Position numbers and translations under genes: made by a program. This document shows positions 57,656-64,000 of a stretch of 64,000 nt of DNA, piece after piece (position 1 is the stretch's first letter; each line of letters starts with the position of its first letter). Source of the stretch: Desulfobacterium sp. GTDB lineage: Bacteria > Desulfobacterota > Desulfobacteria > Desulfobacterales > Desulfobacteraceae. The stretch spans positions 1 through 64,000 of the forward strand of contig JAEINR010000006.1 in NCBI GenBank assembly GCA_016342325.1, in the 5' to 3' direction. A model generated the notes under the pieces. It did no database searches. It saw nothing but the letters and a program-made list of their open reading frames with translations, and was not told the origin of the DNA.

Positions 57656-58699
57656 ATGTCGATCATGGATATTCCTGCCTCGATACTTCAAATCCTTCGA
57701 CATAACGAGATCGTAGCCAAACGATTTCACAGGATTGAGACGAGCATTCTCTCCATCTTGAACTTCAAGGATTTTTTTGAACGTCTGTTGACCACCATCG
57801 GCGAAACCCTTGAGGTGCCCTATGTGTGGATCACCATCATCGAAGAGAGTGCCATTGCCCGGCAGCTAAAGGAGATGGATGACTCGGAACTTGTGATGGC
57901 CCGCACCTGTTTTGTATCCAGGAATACTTTTTTCTCCCTCACAAACCACCGGGTTAAACCCCTGCTGGCCAATCGCCAGTTGGACCGGTTCCGGACGATT
58001 CTTCCGGATCAGCCCTTGTGGGGGATCGGCTCCATTGCCGTGGCCCCCATCTCTTTGGATGGGGTCATTGTGGGGAGCATCAACCAGGCAGACACCACCA
58101 CCAGTCGGTTTCACCCCGGTATGGATACCGAACTTTTGGAAGGACTTGCCCTTAAAATCTCCCTCTGCCTCTCCAACGTGACTGCCCATGAACGGATCAA
58201 ATACATGGCATTCCACGATCCCCTCACCGGGCTGTTGAACCGGAGGGTGATGGAAAAGATACTGGAGCGGGAGTTCCAGCGTTCCCTGCGCTACCGGTCC
58301 GATCTTGCGGTGGTCTTCCTTGATCTTGATAAGTTCAAGGCCATCAATGATCGTTTCGGCCATGACCAGGGGGATGCCGCCCTGATCCATGTGGCCGAAG
58401 CCCTTGTGGCCAATAAGCGGACCATGGATGTCGCTGTCAGGTTTGCCGGGGATGAATTTGTTGTCATTTTGCCCGAAACAGATCAATTCAAGGCCCTGCA
58501 ATACATTGACCGGGTGATGCGCTACCTGGACCGGCATCCGGTGATGGCCGATCAAAACAGCTTTCATGTCAGTTTGAGCAGCGGTGTGGCCTCGGCCCTG
58601 GAAGAAGGGATTTCCTCTTTTAAGGCGTTGTTGAAGCGGGCCGACGACAGGCTCTATGGGGCCAAGAAGAAAAAGCAGGAACGGGTCCTGCCCTCCTGA
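57656..58699 (+). CDS. GAF/DUF484-like diguanylate cyclase
   Basis: Protein of 347 residues: an N-terminal GAF-type sensor (about 10-175; LLTTIGETLEVPYVWITIIEES...GIGSIAVAPISLDGVIVGSINQAD) related to DUF484, and a GGDEF domain (about 195-340) with the active-site variant FAGDEF and LDLDKFKAINDRFGHDQGD. AGDEF enzymes are usually active, so it probably makes cyclic di-GMP in response to a ligand of the GAF domain. Start at ATG 57656 (or 57665); no ribosome site seen. Located 107 bp downstream of the polytopic membrane protein. Confidence 0.9.
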   Translation: MSIMDIPASILQILRHNEIVAKRFHRIETSILSILNFKDFFERLLTTIGETLEVPYVWITIIEESAIARQLKEMDDSELVMARTCFVSRNTFFSLTNHRVKPLLANRQLDRFRTILPDQPLWGIGSIAVAPISLDGVIVGSINQADTTTSRFHPGMDTELLEGLALKISLCLSNVTAHERIKYMAFHDPLTGLLNRRVMEKILEREFQRSLRYRSDLAVVFLDLDKFKAINDRFGHDQGDAALIHVAEALVANKRTMDVAVRFAGDEFVVILPETDQFKALQYIDRVMRYLDRHPVMADQNSFHVSLSSGVASALEEGISSFKALLKRADDRLYGAKKKKQERVLPS

Positions 58700-59178
58700 T
58701 CCCTGGGGGGACCCAGGGGAAAAAAACGCCAGGAAGTGAATGGATATCCATACATCTGTTTTTTCTCGCAATCCCCCTTTAATCTTCTGAATTCCAAAGA
58801 AAAAAATGAGTTCTGCCCCTTGTTTCGTCAGGTGGGAGAGTTCAATCCATGAAGGCCTTTTCATACAGGGTAAATGTATCCCTTCCTTTCCCTGGGCCCA
58901 GGCGCGCTATTCTAAAATCCCATCCTAGGATTAATTACTCTGGCTATACTTCTTGCTAATAAAAATTGCAGTCATCGGTCCCATGAATTCCCCTGTATGG
59001 AAAACCCTTCAATAACAGATGCCATGCCTGTTGTGATTCTTCTGCGATGGGCGGGGAACGTGTGTGATTCCAGTGGTTTCTATGATTTGTGTTCGGGCTG
59101 GTACTGATCTTGCGGTAGTCCATATTCCAGGTGCGGCAGTCGATGCATAAAATTTCATATTAAAAAAAGGAGGAATAT
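58700..59178. other. Intergenic region before the secreted-protein cluster
   Basis: About 480 bp. Begins with a hairpin CCCTGGG...CCCAGGG right after the cyclase stop (no T-run). The rest is AT-rich with no recognisable gene. I compared it by eye with cyclic-di-GMP riboswitch features and saw none. Confidence 0.5.
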
Positions 59179-60414
59179 GTGATTTGCCCACGGAAAAGCC
59201 GATTTCTGATGTTCTGTTTTATCTGTCTCTTTTTACTCTCTTGTTCTGACCGGGTAATGGCTTTTGACAAACCGCCCCCCGGGGTTCAACGATTGACCCT
59301 GGCAGGGGACAGGGATACCCATCCCATGGAGCGGGCAACAGGGGATGCTGAGGGCTTGCCATTCAGGGGGATCTTGATCGGTGGTGACCATGGTTCAGGA
59401 GATATCCACCACGACAATATATATGTACGCATTGATGGCGGACCCCTTCTTTACCAGACCTCTATTCCTGGGAGAAAGAAGGGAAATCTGCTCCCTGATG
59501 CCGGTCTGCTGTGGCATTACCATACAAGGGATAATTCTGAAATTACCGTGTATGCATCATCGTCATGGGAAGATGGGGTCGAAAGCGCGCTGTCCGTTCC
59601 ATTTTCACTTTTCTATTCCTATCCCTCATGGGGCTGTAGTGAGCAGACCGTTCCCCTGGCGGATGCCGGCCCGGATCAACTGGTCGGTGTTGGCACACCC
59701 GTGACCCTTGACGGGTCCTGGAGCCATGATCCCCATGGGTTGGATACGCCCGGCCTGGCATTCCGGTGGGAATGCTATTCTGCTCCGGAATCATCTGTCC
59801 CTTTGAGCGATGAAGGTAAGGCGTCCCTGGTGACCTTTACGCCCGGTCAGGAAGGCAATTATTATTTCAGGCTCACGGTCAGGGACATGTTGGGGCAAGA
59901 TACCTTCAATCGAAGCCCGGTGGCCTATGTCAGGGTGGCGGTTGTTGAAGATACCCAAGCGTTGGATCTGCTCAAGGCAAATGCAGGGAGAACACAGCAA
60001 GCCCGCATGGGCCGGAGGGTTACCCTGGATGGTTCCGGAAGTGTTTCGGCAAGGGACGTCGTCAGTTATAACTGGGTCCATGAAAATCCCCTGGGAACGA
60101 CAGATATATACCGGATGGCGAATCAGTTGGGCAATGTCGGCTGCCAGGAGAATTGCTACCCGGTAAATTTTGATGCAGATGATGATGTGGATGGAATGGA
60201 TATTGGGCTGCTTGCCGCGAATTTCGGAGCCATTGATCTGCCGGATGGTGAAGTGGTTCAATTCATGGCAAGAATCGCCAGACCCCATATCTTCAGGCTC
60301 ACCATCAGCGATGGCATGGATACAGACTCGGAAACAACCCTTGTGGCGGTCAATCATGGGGATGCAGGCCCGGTGCTCACCCCGCCCCCTGTTGAGGAAA
60401 GCTGCCTTAATTAA
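59179..60414 (+). CDS. Secreted lipoprotein-like protein with PKD-like and dockerin-like modules
   Basis: Protein of 411 residues. N-terminal signal (about 1-25) ends in LLSC, a lipobox, so it may be lipid-anchored; an ordinary signal peptide cleaved before FDK is the alternative. After an N-terminal domain (about 30-150) a PKD-like beta-sandwich follows (ADAGPDQLVGVGTPVTLDGSWSHDPHG...YYFRLTVRDMLGQDTF), then a second similar domain interrupted by a calcium-binding loop DADDDVDGMDIGLLAANFG of dockerin/EF-hand type. GTG start at 59179, with GGAGGAAT before it. First of a run of modular exported proteins. Confidence 0.8.
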   Translation: MICPRKSRFLMFCFICLFLLSCSDRVMAFDKPPPGVQRLTLAGDRDTHPMERATGDAEGLPFRGILIGGDHGSGDIHHDNIYVRIDGGPLLYQTSIPGRKKGNLLPDAGLLWHYHTRDNSEITVYASSSWEDGVESALSVPFSLFYSYPSWGCSEQTVPLADAGPDQLVGVGTPVTLDGSWSHDPHGLDTPGLAFRWECYSAPESSVPLSDEGKASLVTFTPGQEGNYYFRLTVRDMLGQDTFNRSPVAYVRVAVVEDTQALDLLKANAGRTQQARMGRRVTLDGSGSVSARDVVSYNWVHENPLGTTDIYRMANQLGNVGCQENCYPVNFDADDDVDGMDIGLLAANFGAIDLPDGEVVQFMARIARPHIFRLTISDGMDTDSETTLVAVNHGDAGPVLTPPPVEESCLN

Positions 60415-60446
60415 GACGCGCAGGTTAATAATTATTTCATGAATGA

Positions 60447-61214
60447 ATGAGAGGAGGAAAATTGAATCTGTTAAAATCGATAAAAACAATCCTGGCAATC
60501 TGGATATCTTTTGGGTTCGCTCTGTTTGCACCTGTACTGAGCTTTGGGGCGGACGTTGATATCTATGGAGAGGGTGTGGTCACAGAAGATGAGCTGGACG
60601 TGTACCTCTACGCGGATCTCTCCGTGGACAATCTCGTAAGCTACGGCGTAAAACTCAATTATGATCCAGCCGAGTTGACCGTCATTGCTGTGAGTAAAGA
60701 CGTTGATCCCATCCCCTATACATCAAATGGGACAAAGTGGTATCTGGGAAATGGCTCCGCATCATACAAAAATAATCCTGATCCTGATTTCGCAACGCCA
60801 GGGGAAGTGATCCTTATTGGCGGCAAGCTTGATCCTGTTGACCCGGAAAAGGGGGTAACAAGTGGCACAAGAATATTCCTAGGCATGATCACATTCCAGG
60901 CGGCAGGTGGTGAAATGCCTTTGAATCCGTTGCTTAGCTTATCCTATGCAAAAGGGGACGGCACATCCCCATATAAAAATTTCGTACGCCTTGACGACCA
61001 GGTCCCACAGGTCCTTGACGGCACATCTGTTTTGTTTGGTTCGGTTCTTGTCCTCCTCCAGGGGGATGCGGACGGCAACGGACGTCTCACCCCAAGGGAT
61101 ATCAATGCGCTCAAGCCAAACATCGGTGACGCCAATGCCCCTTGTTACATGGATTGTGATGGTAACGGCATGATCACCCCACGGGATCTAAGCTGCTTAA
61201 AAACAAAAATTTAA
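60447..61214 (+). CDS. Cohesin-like protein with C-terminal type I dockerin
   Basis: Exported protein of 255 residues. A signal peptide (about 1-35) is followed by a cohesin-like beta-sandwich (about 40-195: YADLSVDNLVSYGVKLNYDPAELTVIAVS...FLGMITFQAAGGEMPLN), and a complete two-repeat dockerin at the C-terminus: GDADGNGRLTPRDINALKP and DCDGNGMITPRDLSCLK, each with a calcium loop. Cohesin and dockerin on the same protein could support oligomers or assembly with the dockerin-bearing neighbours. Start at 60447 or at TTG 60462; AGGAGG lies between them. Confidence 0.85.
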   Translation: MRGGKLNLLKSIKTILAIWISFGFALFAPVLSFGADVDIYGEGVVTEDELDVYLYADLSVDNLVSYGVKLNYDPAELTVIAVSKDVDPIPYTSNGTKWYLGNGSASYKNNPDPDFATPGEVILIGGKLDPVDPEKGVTSGTRIFLGMITFQAAGGEMPLNPLLSLSYAKGDGTSPYKNFVRLDDQVPQVLDGTSVLFGSVLVLLQGDADGNGRLTPRDINALKPNIGDANAPCYMDCDGNGMITPRDLSCLKTKI

Positions 61215-61232
61215 ACAAGGGAGAAACAGGAA

Positions 61233-61763
61233 ATGAAGAAAATTATATCAACCACGCTGTTCGTCTTTTTTTTGCTATTTGCCGGTCATGCAGGCGCCTT
61301 CACCGTTGTTCCCACAAGCTATCTCTATACCCTTGACATTGATATTTCCAATCCCGTCACGGGCCTTGAACTGGTAAGGAAAATCGGGGGGGTCGAGTTC
61401 AAAGTACTGGGAGGTGAGCCCCAGACCAACTGGACATTTGAGTTGGGAGATGCCGTACCCACAGGCGGCAACTGGATCTTTGAAAGCTTTGGTGGGAATT
61501 ATAGCGCCATATATGATGACTGGGATTTTAGCGATCCGGATTACACGCCCATGACCAGCGGCCGGGTGGCAACCATTACATCGGATGTTGCGCTGACATT
61601 CGATTCCCTGGTGTTTTATGACTTTGAAGGCAAGACCGATTTTCCGGCAGGGTATTACGCAAGTGAAGGATTTAAGGAAAGTCCTGTGCCCCTTCCGGGT
61701 GCCATGATACTTCTTGGAAGCGGCCTTGTCGGCGTGTTTGGATTGGTACGGAGACGGTCATGA
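61233..61763 (+). CDS. PEP-CTERM-sorted exported protein
   Basis: Protein of 176 residues with a signal peptide (MKKIISTTLFVFFLLFAGHAGA, cleavage near FTVV) and a C-terminal PEP-CTERM-type sorting signal: VPLPGAMILLGSGLVGVFGL followed by RRRS. PEP-CTERM proteins are processed by an exosortase and attached to or released from the envelope. The middle is a beta-rich region without a named domain. No exosortase gene is in this window, so it must be encoded elsewhere. The stop overlaps the next start (ATGA at 61760-61763). Confidence 0.85.
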   Translation: MKKIISTTLFVFFLLFAGHAGAFTVVPTSYLYTLDIDISNPVTGLELVRKIGGVEFKVLGGEPQTNWTFELGDAVPTGGNWIFESFGGNYSAIYDDWDFSDPDYTPMTSGRVATITSDVALTFDSLVFYDFEGKTDFPAGYYASEGFKESPVPLPGAMILLGSGLVGVFGLVRRRS

Positions 61764-63898
61764 GCGAGAGAATCGTATCTGTCGGCGTTTTTTTCTTTTT
61801 TCTCCTGATGCCTTTCATGGCCATGGGGGCAGCGCCTGTCATTATTGATCATGATTGCACCCGGATCGGGAAGATTCCTGAGTCGGCCATTGAAAAGGCC
61901 GTTGCCGATCTCCACATTGCCTATGGGCACACCTCCCATGGCAGCCAGCTCATATCCGGCATGGGAACAAGCAACGGCAGCCAGCTGGATGCATTCATGA
62001 CCGCCAACGGCGCGACCCCGGGTCTCTATCGGTGGAATAAGGGAGGAACGGACAACGCCCTTGATCTGCACAATTATTTTGTGCCGGGGGATCTTGGAAA
62101 CCCTGACAGAACCACCTGGGCCCAAAGGACCCGGGCGTATCTTGATACGCCTGTTAATTCGGCCGTCAACGTCGTTATCTGGTCATGGTGCGGCCAGGCC
62201 GCCACATCAACAGCCAATATCGATATCTACCTGAACCTCATGGAAGGCTTGATCGCAGATTATCCGGATGTGAAATTTGTGTTCATGACAGGCCATCTTA
62301 ACGGATCCGGTCCCCTGGGCCAGCTCAACCTTGCCAATGAGCATATCCGGGCCCATTGCAGGGCCAACAACAGGATCCTCTATGATTTTGCCGATATTGA
62401 AAGTTATGATCCCGATGGCCAGGTTAACTATATGGCGCTCAATGGAAACGACAATTGCGATTATGATACTGACAACAACGGCTCTTTGGACAGAAACTGG
62501 GCCAGGGAGTGGCAGGAGAGCCATACGCTGGGGGTGGACTGGTGGGCATCAGGCGCTGCCCACAGTCAGCACCTCAACGGTAACCGCAAAGGATATGCCG
62601 CCTGGTGGCTCTGGGCGACCCTGGCCGGGTGGAAGATGGAGCAATGCATGCCGCCGCCGTCCCATCTGACTGCGGTTGCAGATGCCATGGGGCAAAAGAT
62701 CTCCCTGGCGTGGCAGGACAACTCCCGGGAGCCCAATGAATGCTGTTTCTTAATCCAGAGACGGGTTGACGGAGGGGACTGGGACGACGGTTATGCCCGG
62801 GTGGATGCGGATGTCACCCGATACGAGGATACCGATCTTGTTCTTGGGTCTTATTCCCACAGGGTAGTGGCACGGCTGGATCCGGGTCCCGGAGGTGAGC
62901 CCTGTGAATCAAATCCGTCCAATACGGTTTCAGCGGTTATTTCCATTGCTGTTCCCGCTCCCCCTTCCGGGCTTGCTTCCCAGGTGGACGGGTTTGATAT
63001 CATGCTTTCCTGGAATGATGACAGTGACAATGAGGAGGGCTTTATTGTTCAACGAAAAATAGATGGTGAAGGGTTTGAAGATCTTGGAACGGTCTTGCCG
63101 AATAGTGACGCCTATGTGGATTCATCCCTGGCACCGCTTCATACCTATACCTATAGGGTAAAGGCCGTGAACAGTTTTGGCGGGTCAGACTATTCCAATG
63201 AAACCGCTGAGTATCTTGACCGGGAGACTATGACCATTACGCTCAAGCAGGGGGTTGGGGAATATGGGGGGTGCATGGACGCTTACCTGGATTCGGCAAA
63301 TCCTTCCACCAATTTTGGAGATACCCGATACGAATATGTGGAAAACGCGCCCAAGGCAAATCTGGCCATTCGCTTTGATCTGCCTGAACAGATAAAAAAC
63401 AGGGAGATCCTTGGGGCAAGGCTCATATTCTACTGCTGGAGTGTTTTAGACCCTGTACCGGGAAATCATCTGGAACTGTACCGAATCACCCAGCCCTGGC
63501 ATGAAAACAGTGCCACATGGGAGTCAAACACCCCAGGCCAAAACTGGACAAGCCCGGGGGGAACATATGATCCGGTTTTCCTGGACAGCTGTCCCATTGA
63601 GAACCAGTCTTATTACCCCGGGTTTGATATCACCCAGGCGGTTCAACAGTGGTCCAGGGGAATCCTGGACAACAATGGTGTTATCTTAATCAATAACACA
63701 GGGACAAGAACCGGAATCAAGGCCAGCGAGTACGATGAGTACGCAAGGCCCAGCCTTGAGATCACCTATGGCAATACACTGGTATGCCTGTTGGACAATG
63801 ACCATGACAATGATGTGGATGGATGGGATCTGGCCCTGTTTGCAGCCGGGTTTGAGCCGGGTTGCATGAACGCGTTTGCAGGTGCGTTTGGTAAATAA
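61760..63898 (+). CDS. Large modular exported protein with Fn3, DNRLRE-like and dockerin-like domains
   Basis: Protein of 712 residues. Signal peptide (about 1-23); N-terminal domain (about 25-290) containing AYGHTSHGSQLISGMG and FVFMTGHLNGSGPLGQ, SGNH-hydrolase-like in appearance but not firmly assigned; two fibronectin-III-like domains (about 300-395 and 400-490); a DNRLRE-type beta domain (about 495-665: AYLDSANPSTNFGDTRYEYV...AIRFDLPEQI); and a C-terminal half-dockerin (LLDNDHDNDVDGWDLALFAAGF). Likely a surface or extracellular protein assembled through its calcium-binding end. Translationally coupled to the PEP-CTERM gene. Confidence 0.8.
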   Translation: MSERIVSVGVFFFFLLMPFMAMGAAPVIIDHDCTRIGKIPESAIEKAVADLHIAYGHTSHGSQLISGMGTSNGSQLDAFMTANGATPGLYRWNKGGTDNALDLHNYFVPGDLGNPDRTTWAQRTRAYLDTPVNSAVNVVIWSWCGQAATSTANIDIYLNLMEGLIADYPDVKFVFMTGHLNGSGPLGQLNLANEHIRAHCRANNRILYDFADIESYDPDGQVNYMALNGNDNCDYDTDNNGSLDRNWAREWQESHTLGVDWWASGAAHSQHLNGNRKGYAAWWLWATLAGWKMEQCMPPPSHLTAVADAMGQKISLAWQDNSREPNECCFLIQRRVDGGDWDDGYARVDADVTRYEDTDLVLGSYSHRVVARLDPGPGGEPCESNPSNTVSAVISIAVPAPPSGLASQVDGFDIMLSWNDDSDNEEGFIVQRKIDGEGFEDLGTVLPNSDAYVDSSLAPLHTYTYRVKAVNSFGGSDYSNETAEYLDRETMTITLKQGVGEYGGCMDAYLDSANPSTNFGDTRYEYVENAPKANLAIRFDLPEQIKNREILGARLIFYCWSVLDPVPGNHLELYRITQPWHENSATWESNTPGQNWTSPGGTYDPVFLDSCPIENQSYYPGFDITQAVQQWSRGILDNNGVILINNTGTRTGIKASEYDEYARPSLEITYGNTLVCLLDNDHDNDVDGWDLALFAAGFEPGCMNAFAGAFGK

Positions 63899-63925
63899 TA
63901 ATTAAATAATGAAAAGGAATTTCAA

Positions 63926-64000
63926 ATGAAAAAACAACTTATAGGTCTGTTATCGGTTCTTTTAATTTTAAGCTGTTCCACCGGGGTGCATGCATACACT
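63926..64000 (+). CDS. Start of a further exported protein (cut by the window end)
   Basis: Only 25 codons are present: MKKQLIGLLSVLLILSCSTG... The start looks like a signal peptide with a lipobox (LILSC), and AAAGGAAT precedes the ATG. It probably continues the secreted-protein cluster. Confidence 0.7.
   Translation, partial: MKKQLIGLLSVLLILSCSTGVHAYT

Noticed and set aside
58970-59178. Possible cyclic-di-GMP riboswitch before the secreted-protein cluster
   Set aside because: Considered because a diguanylate cyclase gene is next door, but no conserved GEMM-type blocks are visible.
59009-59191. 60-codon minus-strand frame before the secreted cluster
   Set aside because: No ribosome site, and it runs across the promoter and start region of the plus-strand gene.
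1-64000. tRNA, rRNA, CRISPR arrays and insertion sequences
   Set aside because: None recognised by eye on either strand; short tRNA-like folds could be missed without a covariance search.

Overview
The window looks like chromosomal DNA from an anaerobic, probably sulfate-reducing deltaproteobacterium of the Desulfobacteraceae type. This is inferred from gene content: ferredoxin-dependent 2-oxoacid oxidoreductase, ADP-forming acyl-CoA ligase, GTP-type PEP carboxykinase, a DUF362 ferredoxin protein, BCCT transporter, many multidomain two-component proteins, PEP-CTERM and dockerin-like secreted proteins, and GGGGTCAGGC-type palindromes. I found no rRNA, tRNA, CRISPR array, intact insertion sequence or phage gene.

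Layout. 0-10.6 kb: a hybrid histidine kinase, an acyl-CoA synthetase with an XRE-cupin regulator, a divergent argO/argP pair, khpA, a BtuFCD/FecBCD-type metal-chelate ABC transporter, a small multidrug transporter and an IclR regulator. 10.9-20.1 kb, all minus strand: BCCT and MFS transporters, a Glu/Leu-type dehydrogenase, ADP-forming acyl-CoA ligase and a four-subunit 2-oxoacid:ferredoxin oxidoreductase. Together these make a complete route from an amino acid to an acyl-CoA, then to ATP plus an organic acid. The oxidoreductase promoter is flanked by two pairs of a 16-bp palindrome that also occurs upstream of the iclR gene. 20.4-22.5 kb: a DUF362 protein and a flavin split-barrel protein.

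22.7-37.2 kb is a tightly packed plus-strand operon that I could not match to any described system. It encodes a GSCFA protein, a COG4671-type glycosyltransferase, a minimal FtsX permease, an ATPase, a 1604-residue fusion of a catalytically degenerate M28 peptidase domain to an FtsX permease, two large OPT-like/DUF6785-type membrane proteins, two uncharacterised proteins and a PqqD-like protein. It is my main candidate for an undescribed envelope system.

37.2-42.8 kb (minus) is a partner-switching module (STAS, anti-sigma-type ATPase, SpoIIE-type phosphatase) interleaved with a cyclic-nucleotide-binding protein and an ABC exporter whose nucleotide-binding domain carries a large insertion. 43-50.8 kb (minus) is a sensory cluster: a chemoreceptor with a triplicated sensor module, CheW, a receiver-ATPase protein without a histidine domain, a tiny degenerate receiver, a sigma-54 activator and a hybrid kinase. 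pckG follows (51.2-53.1 kb) with a perfect FNR-type box before its start. Then come a receiver-GGDEF-EAL protein, a histidine kinase, a membrane protein with presenilin-like motif spacing and a diguanylate cyclase. From 59.2 kb to the end lies a run of secreted proteins with PKD, cohesin-like, fibronectin-III, DNRLRE-like, dockerin-like and PEP-CTERM modules, cut off by the window edge.
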